From assembly GCF_000745265.1 (NCBI RefSeq), contig NZ_JQNN01000001.1:3968001-4032000 (forward strand): DNA of 64,000 nucleotides, written 5' to 3'. Every line of letters starts with the position of its first letter. Within the stretch, counting starts at the first letter, position 1. The notes beneath the pieces were generated by a model that ran no database searches, was not told the DNA's origin, and saw only the letters and a program-made list of their open reading frames with translations. The stretch comes from Massilia sp. 9096 (GTDB lineage Bacteria; Pseudomonadota; Gammaproteobacteria; Burkholderiales; Burkholderiaceae_D). Of the stretch, positions 36,335-44,630 are shown in pieces. Made by a program: the position numbers and the translations under genes.

Positions 36335-37207
36335 TCAGATCAACGCATGCCCCTGCAGCCGCGTCAGGATCGCCAGCGGGCTCGCATCCTTGTCGTACTG
36401 CTGCATCGGCGACAGCTGCAGCGTGTGCTCCATCATGTACTGGCCCGCCATGACGCCGTGCGAGGCCTGGTCCGAGAAGCACACCCAGGCGCAGCCCGGC
36501 GGGAAGTTGAAGGTCACCTGCGGCGCGTTCTTTTGATAATCGAGATCGGCCTTCATGGCGTCGTGCAGCTGCAGCATCAGGTGATCGTACTCGCTGCGCA
36601 GCGACTTGGTCACGCCCAGTGCGTTGAGCGCCTTGGCCTGCCACGGCACGTATTTTTTCACGCGCGGCAGGAAGCGCTTGGCGACATCCTCGAACGGCTC
36701 GCCGACGCGCCACACGCGCGGCGCGCCTTCCAGGTTGACGTTGGTGAACACGCGCAGCAGGCGCTCGCCGCGGTTCGGACGCGACGGGAAAGCGTCGACG
36801 TGCATGCGGCGGTCGTCGGCGCGCCAGGACTGCACGCGCGTCTCGACCTTGGATGGGCGGAAGCTCACGGCGCCGCGGCGCAGGTGCTCGCCGTAGCGCG
36901 GCACCAGGTTGCCCAGCAGGCCCTCGGCCTCGGCGCGGAAGCGCCCGATCATCCCGGCCATCATCGTCTGCACGTCGTCGCCGCCGACCGCGCCTTTCAA
37001 TTTGCCGCTCGAATCGAGGCTGATGTTGCGGCTTTTCGGGTCGCGGATATCTTCGCGAAACAGCGCCAGCTCTTCCTTCTGCGGCTTGAAGCCGTGCTCG
37101 GCGAAGTTCGGGAAGTACAGCACCTTGCCCGCTTCCAGAGCGGCGATCCAGGCCGGGTTGCCGTGCCCCACGTTCGCCATGTCGATCTCGACGATCTGGT
37201 TTTCCAT
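36335..37207 (-). CDS. kdoO: Kdo hydroxylase KdoO (Fe(II)/2-oxoglutarate dioxygenase)
   Basis: This enzyme would hydroxylate the inner 3-deoxy-octulosonic acid (Kdo) residue of lipopolysaccharide to Ko, a modification known in Burkholderia, Yersinia and relatives. It has 290 residues and no signal peptide. The metal site is recognisable as MHVDAFPSRPNRGERLLRVF (HxD), with the distal histidine likely in DQASHGVMAGQYMMEHT. RVWRVGEPFEDVAKRFLP is family-typical. It is followed upstream by the ABC exporter gene 12 bases away in the same direction. Identification rests on recalled family motifs. Confidence 0.85.
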   Translation of the reverse strand: MENQIVEIDMANVGHGNPAWIAALEAGKVLYFPNFAEHGFKPQKEELALFREDIRDPKSRNISLDSSGKLKGAVGGDDVQTMMAGMIGRFRAEAEGLLGNLVPRYGEHLRRGAVSFRPSKVETRVQSWRADDRRMHVDAFPSRPNRGERLLRVFTNVNLEGAPRVWRVGEPFEDVAKRFLPRVKKYVPWQAKALNALGVTKSLRSEYDHLMLQLHDAMKADLDYQKNAPQVTFNFPPGCAWVCFSDQASHGVMAGQYMMEHTLQLSPMQQYDKDASPLAILTRLQGHALI

Positions 37208-37219
37208 CTTGTTTATGTC

Positions 37220-39067
37220 CTAGTCTTGTTCGAGTTCGACCGACGGCGACGCCAGCGCTTCGTCCTGCCTTGCCTGCTGCCGGTCCCACATCTGCTTGTA
37301 GAGCCCATCTGCCGCGAGCAGCGCCGCGTGCGTGCCGCGCTCGACGATGCGGCCGTGGTCCAGCACCAGGATCTGGCCGGCATCGGCGATGGTCGACAGG
37401 CGGTGCGCGATCACCAGCGTGGTGCGCTGCTTCGCGATTTCCTTGAGCTCGGCCTGGATCGCCTGCTCCGACTTCGAGTCCAGGGCGGACGTCGCTTCGT
37501 CGAAGATCAGGATCGCGGGATTCTTGAGCAGCGTGCGCGCGATCGCCACGCGCTGCTTTTCGCCGCCGGACAGCTTCAGGCCGCGCTCACCCACCATTGT
37601 CGCATAGCCATCGGGCAGGCTTTCGATGAACTCGTGGATCGAGGCTGCGCGCGCCGCCGCGACGATATCCGCGCGCGAGGCGCCCGGGCGGCCGTAGGCG
37701 ATGTTGTATTCGATGGTGTCGTTGAACAGCACCGTGTCCTGCGGGACGATGCCGATCGCGTGGCGCAGCGAGTCCTGGGTCACGTGGCGCAGGTCCTGGC
37801 CATCGATGCGGATCGAGCCCTGCTGCACGTCGTAGAAGCGGTACAGCAGGCGCGACAAGGTCGACTTGCCCGAGCCGCTGTGGCCGACCACGGCGGTGGT
37901 GGTGCCGGCCGGGATGGTGAAGTCGACGTCGAACAGGATCTGGCGCTTCGGGTCGTAGCTGAATTCGACGTGCGAGAACTCGACCTGGGCGCCGTGCGTG
38001 ACCAGCGGTTTCGCGTCCTTCGAGTCGGCCACTTCGCGGTTCTGCTCGAGCAGTGCGAACAGGCGCTCCATGTCGGCCAGGCTCTGCTTGATCTCGCGGT
38101 AGATCACGCCCAGGAAGTTCAGCGGGATGTACAGCTGCAGCATGAACGAGTTCACCAGCACCAGGTCGCCCAGGGTCATGGTCCCGTCGATCACGCCGGA
38201 GGTGGCGCGCCACAGGATCGCGGTGACGGCCGCCGCGATGATCAGGGACTGGCCGCTGTTGAGCATCGACAGCGACGTCTGCGAGCGCACCGCGGCCGCT
38301 TCGTAGTTCTGCAGGCCTTCGTCGTAGCGCTTGGCTTCGTAGTCTTCGTTGCTGAAGTACTTGACCGTCTCGTAGTTGATCAGCGAATCGACCGCGCGCG
38401 TGTTGGCCTTGGAATCGAGCTCGTTCATCGTGCGCCGGAAGTGGGTGCGCCACTCGGTCACGACGATGGTGAAGACGATGTAGGTGGCCAGCGCCGCCAG
38501 GGTGATCAGCGCGAACGATTTATCGTAGTGCAGCGCCAGGTAGCCCAGCACCAGGCTGATCTCGACCAGCGTCGGCAGGATCGAGAACAGCGAATACGAC
38601 ACCAGCGAGCTGACGCCGCGCGTGCCGCGCTCGATGTCGCGCGTCATGCCCCCGGTCTGGCGGTTCAAGTGAAAACGCAGCGACAGCGCGTGCAGGTGGC
38701 GGAACACGCGTAGCGCGATCGTGCGCACCGCGCGCTGCGTCACGCGCGCGAACAGGAACTCGCGCAGCTCGGTGAACAGCGTGGTCGAAAAGCGCAGCAG
38801 GCCGTAGGCGACCAGCGCCGCGAGCGGCAGCACCAGCAGCGCGCGCGGGTGCGTCGGCGTGATGCTGAGCTGGTCGATGATCTTCTTCATCACCAGCGGC
38901 ACGCCGATGTTGGCGACCTTGGCGCCGACCAGGCAGACCAGCGCGGCGATGGCGCGCCATTTGTAGACCCACAGGTAGGGCAGCAGCGTGCGGATGGTGG
39001 CCCAGTCGTTGCGCTGGGCGTTGGGGTCGTTCGGGGGCGGGGTGGAACTAGGAGATGAGCGTCGCAT
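37220..39067 (-). CDS. atmA: ABC exporter of the Atm1/HMT (ABCB6/7) type
   Basis: This is a half-size ABC exporter (615 residues) with an N-terminal six-helix membrane domain and a C-terminal ATPase. The membrane domain contains the Atm1-type RTIALRVFRHLHALSLRFHLNRQTGG and NYETVKYFSNEDYEAKRYDE. The ATPase has Walker A GHSGSGKST, signature LSGGEKQRVAIARTLLKNP and Walker B ILIFDEATSALD. Bacterial relatives export glutathione-linked metals or polysulfides. It is the first gene of a pair with kdoO and diverges from the thioesterase gene across 63 bases. Confidence 0.92.
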   Translation of the reverse strand: MRRSSPSSTPPPNDPNAQRNDWATIRTLLPYLWVYKWRAIAALVCLVGAKVANIGVPLVMKKIIDQLSITPTHPRALLVLPLAALVAYGLLRFSTTLFTELREFLFARVTQRAVRTIALRVFRHLHALSLRFHLNRQTGGMTRDIERGTRGVSSLVSYSLFSILPTLVEISLVLGYLALHYDKSFALITLAALATYIVFTIVVTEWRTHFRRTMNELDSKANTRAVDSLINYETVKYFSNEDYEAKRYDEGLQNYEAAAVRSQTSLSMLNSGQSLIIAAAVTAILWRATSGVIDGTMTLGDLVLVNSFMLQLYIPLNFLGVIYREIKQSLADMERLFALLEQNREVADSKDAKPLVTHGAQVEFSHVEFSYDPKRQILFDVDFTIPAGTTTAVVGHSGSGKSTLSRLLYRFYDVQQGSIRIDGQDLRHVTQDSLRHAIGIVPQDTVLFNDTIEYNIAYGRPGASRADIVAAARAASIHEFIESLPDGYATMVGERGLKLSGGEKQRVAIARTLLKNPAILIFDEATSALDSKSEQAIQAELKEIAKQRTTLVIAHRLSTIADAGQILVLDHGRIVERGTHAALLAADGLYKQMWDRQQARQDEALASPSVELEQD

Positions 39068-39130
39068 GACAAGATTTCAAAATGTATGGTTCAATCCACG
39101 GTTGATTGTAGCTTTTAACGAGATTTCAAG

Positions 39131-39565
39131 ATGACTCAGCCAGAAAACCAGACCCCATCCACTGTTCGCCTGCCCGAAGGAAAAATGCCGGTGCTGCGGA
39201 TGATGCCCTCCCCGGCCGACGCCAACGTCTACGGGGATGTGTTCGGGGGCTGGATCATGGCCCAGGTCGACGTCGCCGGCTCGCTGCCGGCCGTACGCCG
39301 CGCCAATGGCCGCGTGGCCACCATCGCCGTCAATTCCTTCCTGTTCAAGAATCCGGTGTTCGTCGGCGACCTGCTTTCCTTCTACGCCGACGTCGTCAAG
39401 GTCGGCAACACCTCGATCACCGTCTACGTCGAAGTCTACGCCGAACGCAACCGCCTGCAGACCCACGTGGTAAAAGTCACCGAGGCGACGTTGACCTATG
39501 TCGCCACCGGCGAGGACCGCAAGCCGCGCCAGCTGCCGCCGCTGGATTCGCTGATCGTCGAATAA
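39131..39565 (+). CDS. Acyl-CoA thioesterase, YciA-type hotdog
   Basis: This enzyme would hydrolyse short- to medium-chain acyl-CoA esters in the cytoplasm. It has 144 residues and a single hotdog domain. MMPSPADANVYGDVFGGWIMAQVD holds the catalytic Asn/Asp region of YciA enzymes, followed by VNSFLFKNPVFVGDLLSFYADV and VYVEVYAER. It lies near the two acyl-CoA ligases but on the opposite strand. The phoD remnant begins right after its stop. Confidence 0.92.
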   Translation: MTQPENQTPSTVRLPEGKMPVLRMMPSPADANVYGDVFGGWIMAQVDVAGSLPAVRRANGRVATIAVNSFLFKNPVFVGDLLSFYADVVKVGNTSITVYVEVYAERNRLQTHVVKVTEATLTYVATGEDRKPRQLPPLDSLIVE

Positions 39566-39566
39566 G

Positions 39567-39893
39567 CCGCGCCCGCAGACGATCGAGCGCCGTCTTTTCC
39601 TGTTGAACGCGGCGCGCACCTCGGCTGCGTTTGCGGCCGCCGGCGCCGCCTCGATCGTCCGTGCGGCGCCTTCCTCCGGCGCCCCGCTGCAGCGCACGCG
39701 CGAGTACGTGGCGATGAACCCGCACATCAAGTACGGGCGCAGCGACAAGCGTGGCTACATGTTTTTGGAGATCACGCCCAGGGAAACGCGGGCGCGCTTC
39801 ATGGGGCTGGACGAAGTGCACGACCCGCACACCGCGCAGCGCGAGCTGGCGGCATTCCGGGTCGCGGATGGGAAGCCGGGCGTGGAGGTCTAA
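39567..39893 (+). pseudogene. phoD: Internally deleted alkaline phosphatase PhoD remnant
   Basis: This open stretch has an N-terminal Tat-type signal (ERRLFLLNAARTSAAFAAAG, with the twin arginines) fused after only a few residues to what looks like the extreme C-terminus of PhoD phosphodiesterases (YVAMNPHIKYGRSDKRGYMF followed by LEITPRETRAR). The roughly 400-residue metallophosphatase core between them is missing, and there is no ATG start with a ribosome-binding site: the frame simply continues from the thioesterase stop region. An intact PhoD would be around 500-560 residues. It overlaps the 3' end of the convergent fadD by 4 bases. The junction lies near 39670-39690. The family call is from memory of PhoD C-termini. 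Confidence 0.65.
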
Positions 39894-41569
39894 GCCGTCT
39901 GCTTCTCATCCCGCAGCTCGCGCCGCAGGATCTTGCCGACGTTGGTCTTGGGCAGGGTCTCGCGGAACTCGATGTACTTCGGCCGCTTGTAGCCGGTCAG
40001 CTGCTCGCGGCAGTATTCGACCAGCACGTCCTTGTTCAGGCCCTTGTCGCGCTTGACCACGTACAGCTTGACCGCCTCGCCCGAATGCTCGTCCGGCACG
40101 CCGACGCAGGCCACTTCCAGCACGCCCGGGTGCGCCGCGACCACGTCCTCGACTTCGTTCGGGTACACGTTGAAGCCGGAGACCAGGATCATGTCCTTCT
40201 TGCGGTCGACGATCTTGACGTAGCCCTGCTCGTTCATCACGCCGATGTCGCCGGTCTTGAAGTAGCCGTCCGCGGTCATGACCTTGGCGGTTTCGTCCGG
40301 GCGGTTCCAGTAGCCGGCCATCACCTGCGGGCCGCGCACCGCAATTTCTCCCGGCGTGCCGAACGGGACGTCCTGGCTGGCTTCGTCGAGGATGCGCACC
40401 TCGGTCGAGGGCAGAGGCAGGCCGATGGTGCCGGTGAAGTCGGTGATGTCGCAGCGGTTCGCGGTCACCACCGGCGAGGTCTCGGACAAGCCGTAGCCTT
40501 CGACGATCGGGATGCCGGTGAGTTTCAGCCACTTGTCGGCCACCGCCTTCTGCACCGCCATGCCGCCGCCCGGGCACACCGCCAGGCCGGAAAAGTCCAG
40601 GTTGGCGAAGTCGGGGTTGTTCAGCAGGCCGTTGTACAGCGTGTTCACGGCCGGGAAAATGTTGATGCGGTAGTTTTTCAGCTCCTTGATGAAGCCGGGG
40701 ATGTCGCGCGGGTTCGGGACCAGCAAATTCATGCCGCCCACGCGCAGGCCGAGCAGCGCGCACACGGTCAGGGCGTAGATGTGGTACAGCGGCAGCGCGC
40801 ACACGAACTGCGGCGGATGACCGGCCGGCAGCTTCGCCAGCGTCGGGCCGAACCAGGCTTCGTTCTGCAGCACGTTGGCGATCACCTGCTTGTGCTTGAG
40901 CACCGCCCCCTTCGACACGCCGGTGGTGCCGCCGGTGTACTGCAAGAAGGCGACATCCTCATGGCCGACCTCGACCGGCTTGAGCTGCAGGCGCGCACCT
41001 TCGGCCAGCATGCGCTTGAACGGCACCGCGCCCGGCATCGACCAGGCCGGCACCATCTTCTTCACGCGGCGCACGACGAAGTTGACGATCGCGCCCTTGG
41101 CGCCCAGCAGGTCGCCCATGCTGGCCACGATCACCTGCTTGACCTGGGTGTGGCCCAGCACCTCGGCCGCGACGTGGGCGAAGTTTTCCAGCACCACCAG
41201 CGCCTCGGCGCCCGAGTCGGCCAGCTGGTGCTGCAGCTCGCGCGGCGTGTACAGCGGATTGACGTTGACGATGGTGTAGCCGGCGCGCAGCACGGCGGCC
41301 ATCGCCACCGGATACTGCAGCACGTTCGGCAGCATGATCGCCACGCGCGCGCCTGGCTGCAAACCGCGCGATTGCAGCCAGGCGCCCATCTGCCCGGACA
41401 GGCGATCGAGTTCGGCGAACGTCATGGACTTGCCCATGCAGGCGTACGCCTTGCGATCGGCGTATTTGTGGAAGGCTTCTTCCAGCAGGTGCGTCAGCGA
41501 GCGGTATTGCGTCCAGTCGATCTCCGTCGGCACGCCCGCCTCGTACGACTTCAGCCAGAATTTGTCCAT
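39890..41569 (-). CDS. fadD: Long-chain fatty acid-CoA ligase, copy 2
   Basis: This activates fatty acids to acyl-CoA via an acyl-adenylate. It has 559 residues, typical for FadD. The P-loop is LQYTGGTTGVSKGAVLKHKQ, GYGLSETSPVV is the adenylate motif, YFKTGDIGVMNEQGYVKIVDRKKDMI the linker region, and NEVEDVVAAHPGV and PKTNVGKILRRELR are the C-terminal domain. GAGGC lies upstream of the ATG. It follows a near-identical-layout paralogue (41667-43349) after a terminator, so it may be transcribed separately. Many aligned segments differ, including the N-terminal EIDWTQYRSL versus DIDPDQYGSL. Confidence 0.94.
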   Translation of the reverse strand: MDKFWLKSYEAGVPTEIDWTQYRSLTHLLEEAFHKYADRKAYACMGKSMTFAELDRLSGQMGAWLQSRGLQPGARVAIMLPNVLQYPVAMAAVLRAGYTIVNVNPLYTPRELQHQLADSGAEALVVLENFAHVAAEVLGHTQVKQVIVASMGDLLGAKGAIVNFVVRRVKKMVPAWSMPGAVPFKRMLAEGARLQLKPVEVGHEDVAFLQYTGGTTGVSKGAVLKHKQVIANVLQNEAWFGPTLAKLPAGHPPQFVCALPLYHIYALTVCALLGLRVGGMNLLVPNPRDIPGFIKELKNYRINIFPAVNTLYNGLLNNPDFANLDFSGLAVCPGGGMAVQKAVADKWLKLTGIPIVEGYGLSETSPVVTANRCDITDFTGTIGLPLPSTEVRILDEASQDVPFGTPGEIAVRGPQVMAGYWNRPDETAKVMTADGYFKTGDIGVMNEQGYVKIVDRKKDMILVSGFNVYPNEVEDVVAAHPGVLEVACVGVPDEHSGEAVKLYVVKRDKGLNKDVLVEYCREQLTGYKRPKYIEFRETLPKTNVGKILRRELRDEKQTA

Positions 41570-41613
41570 TGTTTTGCCTCGTTTCTTGTCTTGTCTTGAT
41601 GTGTCGTTCGACG

Positions 41614-41640
41614 AAAAAACCGCCCGGCTTGGCGGGCGGT
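41614..41640 (-). terminator. Intrinsic terminator between the two fadD genes
   Basis: An 8-bp stem ACCGCCCG/CGGGCGGT (41619-41640) with a 6-base loop is followed on the minus strand by a run of six T. It would end transcription of the upstream fadD before the second copy. Confidence 0.82.
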
Positions 41641-41666
41641 CCTTGTCGTCGCATTGCCGTTACGTT

Positions 41667-43349
41667 TTATGCCGCCTGCTTTTCCTCGCGCAGCGCGCGG
41701 CGCAGGATCTTGCCGACGTTGGTCTTCGGCAGCTCGTCGCGGAATTCGATGTACTTCGGTCTCTTGTAGCCGGTGAACTCCTGCTTGCAGTAGTCCATCA
41801 GCTGTTCGGCCGTGAGGTCCGGGTCCTTCTTGACCACGAACACCTTGACCGCCTCGCCGGAATGCTCGTCCGGCACGCCGATCGCCGCGCATTCGAGCAC
41901 GCCCTCATGCTGCGCGATCACCGCTTCCAGTTCGTTCGGATAGACGTTGAAGCCGGAAACCAGAATCATGTCCTTCTTGCGGTCGACGATCTTGACGTAG
42001 CCCTGCTCGTCCATGATGCCGACGTCGCCCGACTTGAAGAAACCATCGAAGGTCATGACCTTGGCGGTTTCGTCCGGGCGGTTCCAGTAGCCCGTCATCA
42101 CCTGCGGGCCACGGATCGCGATCTCGCCGACGCTGCCGACCGGCAGCGGCTTGCCGTCGTCGTCGACGATGGCGATGTCGGTCGACGGCACCGGCAGGCC
42201 GATGGTGCCGGTAAAGCCGGGCGCGTCGCAGCGGTTGCAGGTCGCCACCGGCGCGGTCTCGGACAGGCCGTAGCCCTCGATGATGTGGGTGCCGGTGATC
42301 TCGTGCCACTTGTCGTCGACCGCCTTCTGCACCGCCATGCCGCCGCCGTTGCTGACCTTCAGCCCGGAAAAGTCGACGTGGCGGAAGCCGGGGTGGTTGA
42401 CCAGCGCGTTGTACAGCGTGTTTACCGCCGGCAGCATGTTGATCTTGTACTTGGCCAGCTCCTTGACGAAGCCGCCGATGTCGCGCGGATTCGGGATCAG
42501 GATGTTCAGCGCCCCCACGCGCATGCCCCACAGCGCGCAGGCCGTCAGCGCGAAGATGTGGTACAGCGGCAGCGCGCAGACGATGGTCGGGAAGTCGACG
42601 ATCGGCGGCTGGCCCATCGCCGGGGCGGACCAGGCTTCGGTCTGCAGCACGTTGGCGATCACGTTCCGGTGCGTCAGCGTGGCGCCTTTCGACACGCCGG
42701 TGGTGCCGCCGGTGTACTGCAGGAAGGCGACGTCGGCGCCGCTCAAGGCCACCGGCTTGAACGGCATCTTCGCGCCCTGCGCCAGCGCATCCTTGAAGCG
42801 CACCATGTGCGGGATCGTGAAGTCCGGCACCATCTTCTTGACGTTGCGGACCACGAAGTCGACCAGCATGCCCTTCACGCCGCCCAGCAGCTCGCCCATG
42901 CTGGCCACGACCACGTGGCGCACCGGCGTCTTGCCGAGCACCTGCTGCACCGTGTGCGCGAAGTTCTCGAGCACGATGATGGCTTCGCTGCCCGAATCCT
43001 TGAGCTGGTGCTCGAGCTCGCGCGGCGTGTACAGCGGATTGACGTTGACGACCGTGTAGCCGGCGCGCAGGATCGCGGCCAGCGCCACCGGGTATTGCAG
43101 CACGTTCGGGATCATCACCGCGACACGCGCGCCCTTGGCCATGCCGCGGCTTTGCAGCCAGGCCGCCAGGCGCTTCGACATGGCGTCCAGTTCCGCATAG
43201 GTCAGGAACTTGTCCATGCAGACGAAGGCATTGTTGGCGGCGTACTTCTGGAACGACTCTTCCAGAATCTGCACCAGCGAACCGTATTGATCGGGATCGA
43301 TGTCGGCGGGAACGCCGGGTGGGTACGACTTCAGCCAGATCTTGTCCAT
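41667..43349 (-). CDS. fadD: Long-chain fatty acid-CoA ligase, copy 1
   Basis: This is a 560-residue acyl-CoA synthetase and paralogue of the downstream gene. It has QYTGGTTGVSKGATLTHRNV (P-loop), GYGLSETAPVATCNRCDAPG, SGDVGIMDEQGYVKIVDRKKD and PKTNVGKILRRALREEKQAA. The two proteins are collinear with only one residue difference in length and long identical blocks, which indicates tandem duplication followed by divergence. Different chain-length preference or regulation is plausible but not shown. Its ATG is preceded by GAGACAGG. Confidence 0.94.
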   Translation of the reverse strand: MDKIWLKSYPPGVPADIDPDQYGSLVQILEESFQKYAANNAFVCMDKFLTYAELDAMSKRLAAWLQSRGMAKGARVAVMIPNVLQYPVALAAILRAGYTVVNVNPLYTPRELEHQLKDSGSEAIIVLENFAHTVQQVLGKTPVRHVVVASMGELLGGVKGMLVDFVVRNVKKMVPDFTIPHMVRFKDALAQGAKMPFKPVALSGADVAFLQYTGGTTGVSKGATLTHRNVIANVLQTEAWSAPAMGQPPIVDFPTIVCALPLYHIFALTACALWGMRVGALNILIPNPRDIGGFVKELAKYKINMLPAVNTLYNALVNHPGFRHVDFSGLKVSNGGGMAVQKAVDDKWHEITGTHIIEGYGLSETAPVATCNRCDAPGFTGTIGLPVPSTDIAIVDDDGKPLPVGSVGEIAIRGPQVMTGYWNRPDETAKVMTFDGFFKSGDVGIMDEQGYVKIVDRKKDMILVSGFNVYPNELEAVIAQHEGVLECAAIGVPDEHSGEAVKVFVVKKDPDLTAEQLMDYCKQEFTGYKRPKYIEFRDELPKTNVGKILRRALREEKQAA

Positions 43350-43436
43350 CGGGTGCCTGTCTCGAGTGTCTTTATCTTCTGTATTGGCTGCCCGACCGAA
43401 AAAAAACGCACGGTCGTGCTGTGCTGCTAATTATGA

Positions 43437-43463
43437 TGCTATCGGGCACGGCTCCCGATAGCA
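43437..43463. other. Perfect 10-bp hairpin between fadD and the aminopeptidase
   Basis: An inverted repeat TGCTATCGGG/CCCGATAGCA with a 7-base loop is located 31 bases past the aminopeptidase stop. No T-run follows on the minus strand. It could be a Rho-independent-like stabiliser or a protein-binding palindrome in front of fadD. Confidence 0.6.
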
Positions 43464-43493
43464 AGCATTTTCAGAGCGATTCGAACACGAATT

Positions 43494-44621
43494 CTAGCGC
43501 CCGACAGGTAGCGGCGTTTCGCTGCGCTGCACCATCAGCGGCGCGTTCAGCATCGGCCTGGACATTGCCTTCAGGATGCGGTGCCGGTCGGCGCGATCCA
43601 GTTCGGACAGGCGCTTGACCTCCTTGTAGAAGCGCGGGAAGCTGCCTTCCCTCTGCAGCAGCGTGCGGAAGGCCGGCACGAAGTCTTCGTAGGTCGCGAT
43701 CGAAGCCAGGTGGGCGTTCGACAGCGGCTGCTCGAAGAAGCGGTCGTAGCCGACGTAGCCGCCCCAATTGCCTTTCAGGACCTGGTACTCGTCCTTCAGC
43801 TCCTGGAACAGGCGCGCCTTGACCACGCGCTTTTCGGCGTCGCTGCGGTCGATCAGCGCATAGTTCTGCTCGAGCGCCTTGCGGTACTTCATCAGCAAGG
43901 CGAGAAAATCCTTCTTGCGGCTCTGGTAGCGCGCGTAGGCGTCGCGCATCTGCTGGTTGCCGAAGCGCTCCATCCAGCGCTCGACGCCGACCTCTTCCAC
44001 CGTCGAGGCGAACGATTCGTTGAACTGCGAGTCACCCGGCGCGTACACGACCTGGTGCGCCAGTTCATGAAAGATCATGCGCGCCAGTTCGCCGTCCGGG
44101 TAGTTGATGAAGGTGGAGATGAGCGGGTCGCTGAACCAGCCGAGCGTCGAATACGCGGCCACGCCGCCGACTTCGACGTCGTCGCCCTCGGCGCGCAATT
44201 GCTTGGCGTACGCCATCGCGGCGTCCTTGCTGTAGTAGCCGCGGTAGTCGACGCAGCCGGCCACCGGGAAGCACCATTCGAGCGGACGCAGCGACAGCTC
44301 GGGCGTGGCGACCACGTTCCACAGCACATAAGGCCGTTTGAGCGCGGTGTAGGTCTTGTAGCTGTTGTTATCCGGTAAAGCCATTTCGCTAACGGCGAAG
44401 CGGCGGATCTGGCGCGCCGTCTCGAGCCGATGGCGCAGTTTGGTACTGGTGCCGGGGTCGGCGATCCAGTCGTCGATCGGACGTGAGTCCGACAGGAGTT
44501 CAAGCTGGCCTTGCGCCGCCTGGGTGTAGTAGCCCAGCGTCGAGCAGCTGGCCAGCAGCCCCGCCGCCGTGCCTGCAAGCAGCACGGTGCGGAACCACGG
44601 GGTGATTCGCATAAGTTTCAT
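43494..44621 (-). CDS. Putative zinc aminopeptidase lipoprotein (PF10023 family)
   Basis: This is a predicted outer-envelope lipoprotein peptidase of 375 residues. The signal peptide ends with the lipobox LLASC (Cys26). The gluzincin motif is MIFHELAHQVVYAPGDSQFNESFASTVEEVG, with HELAH binding zinc and the downstream glutamate as third ligand. WCFPVAGCVDYRGYYSKDAA is a family landmark. It starts 9 bases after the molybdopterin enzyme stop in the same direction, so cotranscription is likely. A second in-frame ATG three codons later is an alternative start. Substrate is not known. Confidence 0.9.
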   Translation of the reverse strand: MKLMRITPWFRTVLLAGTAAGLLASCSTLGYYTQAAQGQLELLSDSRPIDDWIADPGTSTKLRHRLETARQIRRFAVSEMALPDNNSYKTYTALKRPYVLWNVVATPELSLRPLEWCFPVAGCVDYRGYYSKDAAMAYAKQLRAEGDDVEVGGVAAYSTLGWFSDPLISTFINYPDGELARMIFHELAHQVVYAPGDSQFNESFASTVEEVGVERWMERFGNQQMRDAYARYQSRKKDFLALLMKYRKALEQNYALIDRSDAEKRVVKARLFQELKDEYQVLKGNWGGYVGYDRFFEQPLSNAHLASIATYEDFVPAFRTLLQREGSFPRFYKEVKRLSELDRADRHRILKAMSRPMLNAPLMVQRSETPLPVGR

Positions 44622-44630
44622 TTGTCGGGT

